A stretch of 64,000 bases of DNA from Theropithecus gelada (GCF_003255815.1 NC_037681.1:84600015-84664014), one strand, 5' to 3'. Counted from the stretch's first letter, positions 11,775 through 23,232 are shown. Program-made: numbers and translations. Notes: a model not told the origin generated them from the sequence alone.

Positions 11775-12054
11775 GGCCAGGTGCTGTGGCTCACACCTGT
11801 AATCTCAGCACTTTCGGAGGCCAAGGTGGGCAGATCACCTGAGGTCAAGAGTTCAAGACTAGCCTGGCCAACATGGTGAAACCCTATCTCTACTAAAAAT
11901 ACAAAAATTAGCCAGGAGTAGTGGCGCACACCTGTAATCCCAGCTAGTGCAGAGGCTGAGGCACAAGAATCGCTTAAACCCACGAGGCGGAGGCTGCAGG
12001 GAGCCGAAATCGTGTCAACCAATGCACTCCAGCCCGGGTGGCAAAGTGAGACTC
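11775..12054 (+). repeat. Alu (AluS-like), plus strand
   Basis: From 'ggccaggtgctgtggctcac' to 'gcaaagtgagactcc', where a GGGA/GGAA repeat replaces the usual A-tail. Confidence 0.93.
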
Positions 12055-12056
12055 CA

Positions 12057-12167
12057 AGGAGGGAGGGAGGGAGGGAAGGAGGGAAGGAGGGGAGGGAGGA
12101 AGGAAGGAAGGAGGGGAAGGAGGAAGGAAGGAAGGGAGGGAGGGAGGGAGGGAGGCAGGGAGGGAAG
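12057..12167 (+). repeat. GGGA/GGAA polypurine microsatellite
   Basis: About 110 bases made only of G and A, apart from one C near 12155, in GGGA, GGAA and GAAG units. It grew from the tail of the adjacent Alu. It is pure polypyrimidine on the VPS54 sense strand. GGAA repeats are known ETS-binding sequence; no role is implied here. Confidence 0.95.
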
Positions 12168-12810
12168 AATTATTGACACATTCTGAGTCAAAAAACAAAA
12201 AAAATCTCACTCTGATTTAGAATCAGATGAACACTAACAACATTATTATATTTTCAGAGATATCACTGAAAGGATACCTGAGAAAGTGAAGTGTGGTAAC
12301 AAGAAAAGCAGCAGGCCAGCAGTGTTCAGAGTTCTGGTAGCAATTCTATCAGTTACTACAGGACTGTTTTCCAAAGTGGCCATACCACTTTGCATGCCCA
12401 CCAGCAATAAATAAGAGTTCCTGTTGTTCTATATCCTTGTCAACATTTGGTATTGTCAGTGTTTTAGATTTTTGCTATTCTAATAGATATGTAATGGCAT
12501 CTCATTTTAATTAGGAATTCCTTAATGACATTTGATATTGAGCATCTTTTTATATGCTTATTTGCCATCTGCATTATCTTCTTTGGTGAGGTATTCAGAT
12601 CTTTTGCTCTTATTTTTGAAGGTAAAACATATATAACATAAAATTTATCATGTAAAATTATTTGCTATGTTGACCATCTTTTCATGTGTTAATTGTACAC
12701 TTCTATATCTTTTTTGGGAAAAGGTCTATTAAGTCCTTTACTCATTTTTTAATTTGGCTGTGTTGTTGTTGTTGAGTTTTAACTCCTTCGTTTATTTTTG
12801 CTACCAGTCC

Positions 12811-13089
12811 CTTTTTATTTTTTGAGACAGGGTCTAGTTCTGTTGCCCAGGCTGAAGTTCCTCACTGTAACTTCAAATTTCAGGGCTCAAGCGATCCTCC
12901 TGCCTCAGCCTCCAGAACAGCTAGGACTACAGATGCACACCACCATGCCTAATTTTTCTAATTTTTTCTTGTAGAGATGGGTTCTTACTATGTTGCCCAG
13001 ACTGGTCCTGAACTCCCGGTCTCAAGTGATTCTCCCACCTCCACTTCCTAAAGTGCTAGGATTACAAGGAATAAGCCACCACACCCGAC
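12811..13089 (-). repeat. Alu (old, AluJ-like), minus strand
   Basis: Reads 'tttgagacagggtctagttc' to 'ataagccaccacacccgacc'. Diverged; inserted in the LINE-1. Confidence 0.9.
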
Positions 13090-14290
13090 CGTCAATCCTG
13101 TAACAGATACATGTTTTGTAAATATTTTCTCCCAGTCTTTGGCTTGTCTTTTCATTCTGTTAACAGTGTCTTTCACAGAGTAGAACTTTTTAATTTTAAT
13201 GAAGTTCGACTTTTCAATTTTTTCTTTCATGGATTGTGCTTTTCTCATATCTAAAACGTCATTACCAAACCCAAGGTTACCTAGATTTTCTCCTATGTTA
13301 TCATCTAGAAGTTTTATAGTTTTGCATTTTACATTAAGGTCTATCTTCAACTTTGAGCTAATTTCCATGAATAGTGCAAGGTGGTGTGTCTATATTCTTT
13401 CTCTTTGGTATGTGGATGTCTAGTTGTTTCGATACCATTTGTTCAAACAACTATCCTTTCTCTATTGAATTACCTTTGCCCCTTTGTTAAAAATCAGGTG
13501 ATTGTATTTGTGTGGGTCTATCTATGGGTTCTCTGTTCCACTGATCTGTATGTCTATTCTTTCACCAATACGACATTGTCTTGATTACCGTAGCTTTATA
13601 GCAAAACTTCAAATTGGGAGGTATCAGTCCTTCAGTTTTGTTCCTCTTTTAATACTGTGTTAGCTATTCTGGGTCTTTTTCTATATAAGCTTTAGAGTCA
13701 GTTTTCAATATCCACGAAACCAACTGCTAGGATTTTAATCAGGATTATGTTGACTCTATTGATCAAGTTGGGAAAAAGAGACTCCTTGACAATATTGAGT
13801 CTTTCTATCCACATATATGAACTACCTCTCCATTTATTTATTTAATTTCTTTCATCAGAGTCTTGTAGTTTTCCTCAGATAGATCTTATATATATTTAGA
13901 TTTATACATAAAGGCTTCATTTTCTTTGATGCTAATGTAAATTGCATTGGGTTTTTAATTTCAAATTCCAACTGTTCACTGCTGGTATATAAGAAAGTAA
14001 TTAATTTTATATATTAACCTGGTATCTTGCAACCTTACTATAGTCACTTATTAGTTCCAGGAGTTTCTTTTTGGATTCTTTGGGATTTTCCACACAATCA
14101 TTTCATCTGGAAACAGTTTTACTTCTTCCTAATTTTTATATATTTTATTTCCTTTTCTTGTCTTATTACATTAGTTAGGACTTCCAAGACAATGTTAAAA
14201 GAAATAGTGAGATGGGACATCCTTACCTTGATCCTGTTCATAGTGGGAAGCATTTAGTTTCCCCCATTAGCTATAGAGTTTTTGTAGATT

Positions 14291-15266
14291 TTTTTCTCTC
14301 TTGAGACAAGAGTCTCACTCTGTCGCCCAGTCTGGAGTGCAGTGGTGTAATCTTGGTTCACTGCAACCTCCACCTCCTGGGTCCAAGTGATTCTCATGTC
14401 TCAGCCTCCCAAGTAGCTGAAATCGCCATTGCAAAATTATAACTGAGACAGTGAAAGAGATCTGACCTAACCAACTCCATCTTGCTTCTAACCTCCAACG
14501 TGTTCTTGTCCATTCTTGGGCACAGGGTGAACTAACTTTGGGAGGAATTTAGTTTATAGTTTAAAACAAAGACGATAACAGTCCTTTTCCAAAACAAAAC
14601 CACCTTCTTGCCTGGGGGCTAGACTGCCTTTGTTGGACTAACAAATTAGCCACAAGATTAGAAATTACGGTTTAGGGGTCAAGTCATGCAGCTGGAGACT
14701 ACAAGATTCTGACCCTCCCCCTAAACTGCTCCTAAGATCCACGGTTGAGATATTTTGCAGACGCTGTACTTGATGGATTAGCTGGTACCACCCAGATCAA
14801 TAAACTGGCTCATCTGACCTTGTGGGCCCCACCCAGGAACTGACTCAGCACATGGAGATGGCTTCTCCCTATGATATCATCACTGACCTGACCAATCAGC
14901 ACAGCCAGCTCACTGGATTCCCCTCACCCACCAAGATGTCCTTAAAAACTCTGATCCTCGAATGCTTGGGGAGACTGATTTGAGTAATAATAAAACTCTA
15001 GTCTTCCACACAGCCAGCTCTGCATGGATTCCTCATTCTCTATTGCAATTCCCCTGTCTCAATAAATCAGCTGTCTAGGCAGCAGGCAAGGTGAACCCAT
15101 TGGTGGTTACATAGCTGGGATTACAGGCGTGTGCCACCATGCCCAGCTAAATTTTGTGTTTTCAGTAGAGATGAGTTTCGCCATGTTGGCCAGGCTGGTC
15201 TCAAGTCCTGGCCTCAAGCATCCTGCCAAAGTGCTGGGATTACAGGCGTGAGCCGACACGCCCAGT
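14291..15266 (-). repeat. Alu split by a solo LTR
   Basis: The Alu is present as 14291-14417 and 15112-15266. The left piece stops at 'aagtagc' and the right piece resumes at 'tagctgggattacagg', so the LTR between them entered an existing Alu. The right piece also has a small deletion near 15220. Confidence 0.93.
14418..15111 (+). mobile_element. Solo LTR of a class I (gammaretrovirus-like) endogenous retrovirus
   Basis: The 694-base element starts TGAAATCGCC and ends GGTTACA, with a perfect 4-base duplication 'tagc' on both sides (14414-14417, 15112-15115), as gamma-type integrases make. It has a CCAAT box ('gaccaatcagcacag', about 14899) and two AATAAA signals (about 14990 and 15060), giving a plus-strand orientation antisense to VPS54. 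There is no internal viral sequence, so recombination between LTRs left a single copy. I do not assign the family. Confidence 0.88.
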
Positions 15267-15342
15267 ACATTCTTTATCAAGTTAAAGAAATTCCTTCCTG
15301 TTCCTAGTTTGCTGAGAGTTCTTTTTTTAAAAAAATAATGAA

Positions 15343-15608
15343 TGGCCAACACGGGCAGACTGTTTGAGCTCAGGAGTTTGAGACCAGCCTGGACAACATG
15401 GCAAAACCCTGTCACTACAAAATATACAAAAATTAGCCAGGTGTGGTGTTGTGGTGGTGCTCACCTGTAGTCCCAGCTACTTGGGGGGTGCTGAGATGGG
15501 AGGATTGCTTGAGCGGGGAGGTTGAGGCTGCAGTGAGCTGTGATTGTGCACTGCACTCCAGCCTGGGCAACACAGCGTGACCTTGTCTCAAAAAAAAAAA
15601 AAAAAAAA
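15343..15608 (+). repeat. 5'-truncated Alu, plus strand
   Basis: Begins inside the left monomer ('ggccaacacgggcagac') and ends in an A-run of about 18. Confidence 0.88.
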
Positions 15609-16047
15609 GGTCTAAAGTTTTCTTTACTTATTATGTCTTTGTCTGATTTTAGTATTAGCTTCATGATGGCCTCACCAAATGCATTACAAAGTATGTCCTT
15701 AGCTTCTATTTCCTGAAATAGATTATAAATAATTGGTGTAATTTCTTACCGAAATGTTTGGTAGAATTCACCAGGGAACCCATCTGGGCCTGGTGATTTC
15801 TGTTTTGAGCAGTATGATTGATTCAATTTCTTTAATAAATATAGGCCTATTCAAAATATTTATTTCTTGTTGTGTAAGCTTTGGTAAATTGTGTCTTTCA
15901 AAATAAATCGGTCCATTTCACCTAGGATATCAAATTTCTGGGCATAGAATTGTTCACAATATTCTCTTATTATCCTTTTAATGTCTGTGGGATCAGTAGA
16001 AACAGCCCCTCTTTCATTTTTGATACTAATAGCTTGTATCTTCTCCT

Positions 16048-16342
16048 TTTTTTTTTTTTTTTTTGAGACAGTCTTGCCCTGTCACCCAGGCTGGAGTGCA
16101 ATGGCGCAATCTCAGCTCACTGCAACTTCTGCCTCCCAGGTTCAAGTGATTCTCCTGCCTCAGCCCCCAAGTAGCTGGGATTACAGGCGCCCACCACCAT
16201 ACCCAGCTAATTTTTGTATTTTTAATAGAGATGGGGTTTCACCATGTTAGCCAGGCTGGTCTTGAACTCCTGGCCCCAGGTGACCCATCCACCTCAGCCT
16301 CCCAAAGTGCTGGGATTACAGGCATGAGCTACTGCACCCAGC
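16048..16342 (-). repeat. Alu, minus strand
   Basis: T-run then 'gagacagtcttgccctgtc' to 'gagctactgcacccagcc'. Confidence 0.93.
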
Positions 16343-17838
16343 CTTCTCTTTTTTCTTAATGTAGCTAAATGTTTATCAGTTTTATTGATCTCACAAAGAA
16401 CCAGCTTTTGCTTTTGCTGATTTTCTCTATCGATTTGCTATTGTCAATTTCCCTGATTTCTGCTCTAATTTTTATTACTGCTTTTCTTCTGCTTACTTTG
16501 GATTAAATTTGCTCTTCTTTCGATAATTTCCTAAAGTAGAGCTTAGATTAATTTTAAATTTTCTTCTTAAGCATTCAATGAAGCCTTGAGTGCTTATTTA
16601 AGCAAGACTTCCCTGAAGCCTTACTTCCCTTGCATCCCACACATTTTTATAAGTTTGTATCAGCATTTCTTTAAGCTCACTGATTTCTTCCCCTGCCACT
16701 TCAAGCCTATTGATGAACTCATCAAAAGCATTCTTCATTTCTGTTATACTATCTTTGATTTGTAGCATTTCTTTTTGATTCTTAGTTTCCATCTCTCTGC
16801 TTACATCTGTTCTTGCATGTTGTCCATGTTTTCCACTACAGCCCTTAGTATATTAAACATAGTTACTCTGAGTTCCCAGTTTGATCATTCCAACATCACA
16901 ACCGCATCTCAGTCTGATTCTGATACTTGATCTGTCTCTTTAAACAGTGTTTTCTGTCTGGTATGCATTGTAACGTTTTGCTGAAAGCCACATATGATAT
17001 ACCAAAGTTAAAAAGAACTGAGGTAAATAGGACTTTAGTATGAAGTTTTGTTTATCTGGCTAAGAATTAGGCTTTATTTACTCATTGTTATAGCTGCAGG
17101 TGTCAGAGGCTAAAATTTCCACTGGTGTCCTTGTTTTTCATCTCTCCTGCTATATTCAGGTTTCCCTGCAGACCTCTTAAATAAGGTCTGAGACATGTAG
17201 TCCTTTCAGTTGTATTCTCATTATTCAAGCACCCCACTGGTGTGGTGGTAATGTGTGAAGGGAGGGGAAGCATTCTATGATCTTATGATTAGGTTTCAGT
17301 CTTAGTGAGCCTGTGTCCCTGGGCTGTGACCTTCACAGGTACTTCTCAGTTGTTGATTTTCAGTTTGCTCAGATTTTTTGTTGTGAGAACAGGAGTGACA
17401 ACTTCCAAGCTCCTTACATGACAGATCAGAAGTCTGTTTAACTTTTTAAGAAACTGCCAAACTTTTTTCCAAAGGGGTTGCAGCACTTTAAATTCCCACC
17501 AACAGTATATGAGAGTTCCAGTTACTCCATGAAGGCTGGCAGTAGGATGAAGCAAGCAAGAAGCATACGGTACAATATTTAAGGAGGTACCCACTCTCAG
17601 ATTCCAGTGCCTCTCACATTTTGCTCACCTGCCTCACCTTATCCTAGAACTAGCTCCGTCTTCCACATCCTTACCAAAATTTGAAATAATGTCTGTAGAT
17701 TTGGAATTACTGTTTCTGTAAATGTTTGGTAGAATTCTCCAGTGAAGCCATGTGGACCTGAGCTTTCTTTGTGGAAAGGTATTTAACTATATATCAATGT
17801 AACAAATATAAAGTTATTTCAGATTTTCTATTTCTTTT

Positions 17839-18124
17839 GTTTTTTGAGATGGAGTCTTGCTATCGCCCAGGCTGGAGTGCAATGCCTCGATCTCAGCTCA
17901 CTGCAACCTCCACCTCCCAGGTTCATGCGACTCTTTTGCCTCAGCCTCCCGAGTAGCTGCGACTACAGGTGCACACCACCATGCCCGGCTAATTTTTGTA
18001 CTTTTAGTAGAGACGGAGTTTCACAATGTTGGCCAGGCTGGTCTCGAACTCCTGACCTCAGGTGATGTGCCCACCATGGCCTCCCAAAGTGTGGGGATTA
18101 TAGGCATGAGCCACCATGCCCAGC
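17839..18124 (-). repeat. Alu (AluS-like), minus strand
   Basis: 'ttgagatggagtcttgctatc' to 'gagccaccatgcccagcc'; a 112-codon frame over it is Alu-derived. Confidence 0.93.
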
Positions 18125-18448
18125 CAGATTATCTATTTTTTCTCAAAAGATATTTGGTATTTTGTGTCATTCAAGAAATCTGTAAATTCATTTAAGCTGT
18201 TGAATTTATTGGCACAAAGTTATTCATAATATTTCATTATTAGGCTTTTAATCTCTGTAGAATCTGTAGTGATATCACCTTTCTTATTCTTGTTATTGGT
18301 GACTTGTATCTTCTCTTTTTTTCCTAATCAGTATTGCCAAAGGCTTATCAAGTTTATCTTCTCAAAGAATCAGCTTTTGATTTCACTAATTTTCTCTATT
18401 GTTCTCTGATTTTGACTTTGATGTTTATTCTTTCTTTTATCTGTTTAA

Positions 18449-18750
18449 TTTTTTTTTTTTTTTTTTGGAGACAGTGTCTTGCTCTGTCACCCAGGCTGGA
18501 ATGCAATGGTGCAATCTCGGCTCACTGCAACCTCCACCACCCAGTTTCAAGTGATTCTCCCACTTCAGCCTCCCGAGTAGCTAGGATTACAGGCACTTGC
18601 CATCATGCCTGGCTAATTTTTTTGTATTTTTATAGAGATGGGGTTTCGCCATGTTGGCGAGGCTGGTCTTGAACTCCTGACCTCAGGTGATCCGCCCACC
18701 TTGTCCTCCCAAAGTGCTGGGATTACAGGCGTGAGCCACTGTGCCTGGCC
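18449..18750 (-). repeat. Alu (AluS-like), minus strand
   Basis: T-run then 'ggagacagtgtcttgctctg' to 'gagccactgtgcctggcc'. Confidence 0.93.
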
Positions 18751-19834
18751 ATTTTTCCAGCTTCTTAAGGTGTAAGCTGAGGTCACTGACTTGAAATCAT
18801 TATTCTTTCAATAATATATGCATTCAGTGCTACCAATTTCTCCCTAAGTGCTAACTGAGCATCACCCCACAAATCCTGATATGTTGTGTTTTCATTTCCA
18901 TTCAGTTCAAACTACCTTCTGATTTTTCTTTCTTCTTTGACTCACATTTTATTTAGAAGTATAAAGTTCTGGTTTCCAAGTATCTGTGGATTTTCCACCA
19001 ACCCTTCCATTATTAATTTCTATTTTAATTATACTGTGTTCAGAGAGCATACCGTGTATGAGGTGAAGTCTTCCAAATGTATTAAAATTTGTTTTCAAAC
19101 CTAGAATATAGTCTATGTCCATAAATGTTTCATGAACACTTGGAAAAAAAAGTATATTCTTCTATGTTATATGGAGTGCTCTTTCAAGTCAGGCCAGGTT
19201 GGTTAATGGTTCAAGTCTATTAAAATCTCACTGATACTCTGCTTGTCCCATCATTTATTGAAAGAGTATTTGAAATCTCCACAATTATGAATAGCTACTT
19301 TGCCATAAAGTTCTCAGCTTCTGCCTCACATGTTTTGAAGCATATTAGGGGCAAAAATGTTTAAAACTATTATGTCTTCTTGATTAACTGACCCTTTTAT
19401 CATTATAAAATAACATTCTTTATACATATTAATAGTTTTTGCTCTGAAATCTACTTTGTTATTAATATAGCCATTTCTGCTTTCTTTCGACTACTGTTAA
19501 GCATAGTATACATTTTTTCATCCTTTTAAATGTTTTTTTCTTTCTATTCAAAGTATGTTTCTTATATACAGCATATAATTGGGTCATCAAATCTCACAAT
19601 CTCTACCTTTTAATTGGGATGCTTAAACCATTTAGATTTCATGTAATTAGTGATATAATTAGGCTTAAGATTATCATCTTGAAATTTATTTTATGTCCTA
19701 TCCATTCTTTCTTTTTTTCTTTTTATGCCTTTGTTTGGATTGAGAATTTTTAAAATTCCATTTCTCTCTTCCATTATTAGCTGTAATTCTTTGTTTTGCT
19801 ATTTTAGTGGTTGCTTTAGGGTTTATTGTTAAAC

Positions 19835-19960
19835 CCCTTGCTAGAAACATAAGCTTTGTAAGGGAGGGAATTGATGTCAGTTTTGTTCTCTGCTGTATCC
19901 TCATGTTTAGAAGACTACCTGACACATGGAAGACATTCATTAAATATTTGATCAATACAC
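19835..19960 (+). mobile_element. L2 3'-end relic
   Basis: 'ttctctgctgtatcctcatg' and 'gacattcattaaatatttgat' match the L2 3' end, directly after the LINE-1 block. Confidence 0.65.
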
Positions 19961-20870
19961 AAATAGAAAAACCAAATTATAAGTTACAAAGGCATATTAA
20001 TGTTCATCCACTTAACAATCACTAAGATCTGATCACTGAAAACAGTTTTTGTGTTCTGTTTTCAATGATCATATCTAAGTGATTGTTAATATGGCAATAT
20101 ATACATACAAAGGCAAACAAAATATACAGGTTCTGTATAAAAATATTTGATGGTAATAAAAATGAACCAGATGCTATATAGTTATACATTATTAATGTTA
20201 ATACAGCCATATTCAAAAAAGTGCAAATTAAGTAAAATAAAACCAGCGAAATTCAAATTAGGCTTGCTAATGAAAAAAGTATAAAAAGGAATGGTTATAA
20301 AAATATAATATCCCTTGTACCACTTTAATGATTTTAATTATATTGATAACAGGCACTTACTAATAATCTAAAAATGAATTGATAGACCATCTAAAACTCT
20401 GTACTATACTCAGTCCTTGCTCTCAGACTGGGCTTAAAGTAATATATTAAGTTATAATTATGTCTGGAGATATTATAACTATCTGCTAGAGCTAGGGTGC
20501 TCTATAGAATTGTATGCAGTGAATCAGACAAAGAAACAGTAATATTCTGCCAATTTCTCAAACCTCACAAATCATCTGGACTTCATAGGTCTAATAGAAT
20601 CATTTTCTCCTTGGTAAGTAGGGTAGGTTTCATGTTGAATCTTAGCATTATTTGGAATGTGTAATTCTGAAAAATCACGACTGTAAGAGAAATGTATTAA
20701 AATATATTTAAGCAAAGAATTAAATGCAACCCAGGACAGTATAATTTGTATGAACAAAAAGAATACTATAGGTTCATCAAACATTACTGGTCAAAAATCT
20801 ATAATAAAGCATACTAAAAATATTTCTATTACTTTTGACCTGACGATAACTAGCCAAGATTAGATATTAC

Positions 20871-21112
20871 CTGAGAAATTTCCTGTTGATATACTGTAAA
20901 ATGTTCCTTGCTGATCTGTGGGAGGTAGAATGAAGGTATGACTTCAGTATCCACAAAGTTCAATCCCCATGTTTTTGTGAAGAAGTCAGATTCTCTTTTT
21001 GCTAATCTAGGATCATTTAATGCTGCTGGGAGATTTACTTTGGAATGATATACAGTCCATCTATGTTGATCTGTAACTAGAGATGGGGCAACATATAAAC
21101 TATGTGAATCAC
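20871..21112 (-). CDS. VPS54: VPS54 exon 3 (coding, residues 46-126)
   Basis: This 242-base exon completes glycine 46 with GT and then reads DSHSLYVAPSLVTDQHRW, ending in YQQEISQ before the donor GTAATA. The acceptor is TTTTTGCAG. The region lies N-terminal to the GARP coiled-coil domain and precedes the conserved core. Residue 97 is asparagine (TWGLNFVDTE), where I remember aspartate in human VPS54. The upstream reading in the same frame, MCTFKHRTNFTAFTEF and onward, is intron 2 sequence and not part of the protein. No stop or frameshift interrupts the exon. Confidence 0.97.
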
Positions 21113-21635
21113 CTGCAAAAAGTAAACAAGAGAACTCTGTAAATGCTGTAAAGTTGGTTCTATGTTTGAAAGTACACACTAGAAAACTAAAAATGCATAG
21201 ATTTCATCTTACGCAAACCAACTAATCTTCCACAGTAAATGATTTAATAAAAATCAATCTGATTGAATAATCTTCAGCTGCCAGCATCAATTACTAAGGC
21301 TTTGAAAAACATGCACAAGATAAAAGATATGCAAAATTTGAGAGTTATAATTGCAGGGTGGAGTGAATAGTCAAAGTCTTTCATGAATTCCTTTCCTTAA
21401 TGTACAATTACTCTATCTTTTTTTTTTAACATCAGAACTATGCTACCTTCAATTATAAATTTTCTATCCTTTAATACCCCACTGTTTTTTAGAGGTAGGC
21501 CTCTTTTCTATTACATCATGGCAGGTCCTCCTGGATAAAATATCCTTCGGCTTATAATTAGGTGACATAAATGTTGCTGTGGCAGTAATCATACAAGAAG
21601 GAAAAATATATACTCTATTCTCATTATCAGTAGTA

Positions 21636-22252
21636 TTTTTGTTCTATAAAGTTATTGTGAATATGGAATTAGCAAATATTGAACCATTGCTTGTAGGGAA
21701 ACTGAAGAGTTAGGTTCCTGTGAGCCTTTGGTCACAATAATTTCATCAACCGATCAATACATAACCTTGTTTTGTATGTTTAAAGATGCCTTATTCAGTA
21801 TACATTATTGATTCACTAACACTGAACTTGTGGCTAACAGCACTGTAATTTATGCCTGAATGAAGCTCACACAACACATGTATATTCTCCGTAAGGGACA
21901 TCATAGCCTTCTCGCACTTAGGAACTCCAGATAGCATTTTAGCACTATGCTTAAGGGCAATTTAAACAGCAAAATCACCAAGCTCCAAACATGTGGCACC
22001 AAGTAAAAACAGACCACAAAAAGAACACTAGTTTATAGTATGAGAGCTGAAACAAGAAGGCATAGCTTTGCCTTGTTCAACTTCAGCTGGGAATGCGTGT
22101 GTCAGGTATTTCAAACCTTTCGCTTCTCCGCACATGACTGCAAATTACCACAAATGTGCCACAGTAGTGATTTGGGGATTATGAATAAATTTTAAGGAGT
22201 CAGGAGAATTTGCAAATACATAATATGCAAATGATGAGGGCTGACTGTACCA
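21636..22252 (-). mobile_element. Possible Tigger-family (TcMar) DNA transposon relic
   Basis: The right edge reads 'gatgagggctgactgta', whose reverse TACAGTCAGCCCTCATC is a Tigger-type terminal repeat next to a TA. The left edge is poorly defined, so extent and family are tentative. Confidence 0.5.
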
Positions 22253-22369
22253 TGTTTTAAGCAGTTTTCAATCTGTACCTTCATTTTCAACACTTCTTCA
22301 GTTTATATAAGTAAAGCATGAAATACATGTAAAAAACTATATTCCAATTTCCCAATCATTTCCAAATGA

Positions 22370-22647
22370 TTTTTTTTTTTTTTGAGATAGAGTCTCACTC
22401 TGTCACCCAAGCTGGAGTGCACTACAACCTCCACTTCCCAGGTTCAAGTGATTCTCCTGCCTCAGCCTCCCAAGTAGCTGGGATTACAGGCACGTGCCAC
22501 CACACCCAACTAATTTTTTATGTTTTTGGTAGAGATGGGGTTTCACCATGTTGGCCAGGCTGGTGTTGAACTCCTGACCTCAAGTGATCTGCCTGCCTTG
22601 GCCTCCCAAAGTGCTGGGATTACAGGCATGAGCCACCATGCCTGGCC
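22370..22647 (-). repeat. Alu, minus strand, first of a pair
   Basis: T-run then 'gagatagagtctcactctg' to 'gagccaccatgcctggcc'. A short deletion removes the 'gtggcatgatctcggctc' region. Its left flank is 'ccaaatgattt'. Confidence 0.93.
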
Positions 22648-22657
22648 CCAAATGATT

Positions 22658-22954
22658 TTTTTTTTTTTTTTTGAGATGGAGTCTGGCTCTGTTGCCCAGG
22701 TTGGAGTGCAGTGGCGCGATCTCAGCTCACTGCATGCTCCACCTCCCGGGTTCACGCCATTCTCCTGCCTCAGCCTCCCAAGTAGCTGGGACTACAGGCG
22801 CCCGCCACCACGCCTGGCTAATTTTTTGTATTTTCAGTAGAGATGGGGTTTCACCGTGTTAGCCAGGATGGTCTCGATCTCCTGACCTCGTGATCCGCCC
22901 GCCTTGGCCTCCCAAAGTACTGGGATTACAGGTGTGAGCCACCGCGCCCAGCCC
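22658..22954 (-). repeat. AluY-like, minus strand, second of a pair
   Basis: T-run then 'gagatggagtctggctctg' to 'gagccaccgcgcccagcc', with 'cctcgtgatccgcccgcc' as in AluY. The flanks are again 'caaatgattt'. Confidence 0.93.
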
Positions 22955-23076
22955 CGTCAAATGATTTTTAACATCATAAAATTTACTCTTCTAACATAGG
23001 TATATAAAACCTGACTACTCATTTAAAGATAATAGAAATCATCAGTAAAACTCCTATTAAAAAAAAAAAGTATTAC

Positions 23077-23212
23077 CTGTGGGTTCCTTGGGACACACAT
23101 CTGGCAGTGACGGCACAGGTCGAATGTGTTTTGACGGATCTACCTCTATTTTAAAGAAAACATCACTGCTGCTTCCTTGAGGCACTGGTGAAGAACTGTG
23201 GCTTGAAGCCAT
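23077..23212 (-). CDS. VPS54: VPS54 exon 2, first coding exon (residues 1-45 plus one base)
   Basis: The exon runs from 23232 (acceptor GTTTTCAG) to 23077 (donor GTAATA); the coding part starts at the ATG at 23212-23210. It encodes MASSHSSSPVPQGSSSDVFF then KIEVDPSKHIRPVPSLPDV and CPKEPT: a serine/proline-rich, probably disordered N-terminus. This start was chosen because it matches known VPS54 and has a strong context (G at -3, G at +4). A second ATG lies five bases upstream (23217-23215) in another frame with a weak context (T at -3, C at +4); scanning ribosomes would mostly pass it. Bases 23213-23232 are 5' UTR. Confidence 0.97.
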
Positions 23213-23232
23213 TGCATAAAATCACCACTCAA
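23213..23232 (-). other. VPS54: VPS54 exon 2, 5' UTR segment
   Basis: Twenty bases of leader lie between the exon 2 acceptor and the start codon. They include an out-of-frame ATG at 23217-23215, so ribosomes meet two start codons five bases apart. Confidence 0.85.

Larger units (their letters stand above)
12335..17425 (-). mobile_element. Old LINE-1 (L1M-type), fragmented, same strand as VPS54
   Basis: The sequence runs from 3' UTR text ('ttttccaaagtggccatacc') through ORF2-derived text on the minus strand to 5' UTR-like text ('cctgggctgtgaccttcac') near 17325. A remnant of the ORF1 coiled coil (EMKNAFDEFINRLEVAGEE) is readable at 16598-16792. An internal part is missing near 16590, where ORF2 text passes into ORF1 text. 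It is interrupted by Alus at 12811, 14291, 15343 and 16048 and by a solo LTR. Stops and frameshifts show it is dead. Confidence 0.8.
17430..19830 (-). mobile_element. Second old LINE-1 fragment, same strand as VPS54
   Basis: A new L1 3' UTR begins near 17430 ('aactttttaagaaactgcc', 'attcccaccaacagtatatg'). It jumps near 17690 to mid-ORF2 text ('tggtagaattctccagtgaag') and continues to about 19830. Alus at 17839 and 18449 interrupt it. No open frame survives. Confidence 0.8.
11410..20870. other. Intron 3: LINE-1 composite, solo LTR and Alus
   Basis: The intron is dominated by two old LINE-1 pieces (12335-17425 and 17430-19830). Into these inserted a solo LTR and seven Alus. Unassigned AT-rich sequence remains at 11410-11774, 12170-12335 and 19960-20870. 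Confidence 0.7.
21113..23076. other. Intron 2: Tigger-like relic and two back-to-back Alus
   Basis: The intron has a possible Tigger relic at about 21636-22252, two minus-strand Alus at 22370-22954, and unassigned sequence at 21113-21635. Confidence 0.6.

Noticed and set aside
12057..12167. CRISPR-like or satellite array
   Set aside because: The units are 4-5 bases of simple sequence without spacers: a microsatellite.
16598..16792. Coiled-coil frame as a separate protein
   Set aside because: It resembles the LINE-1 ORF1 coiled coil and sits in an L1 block; it is a relic.
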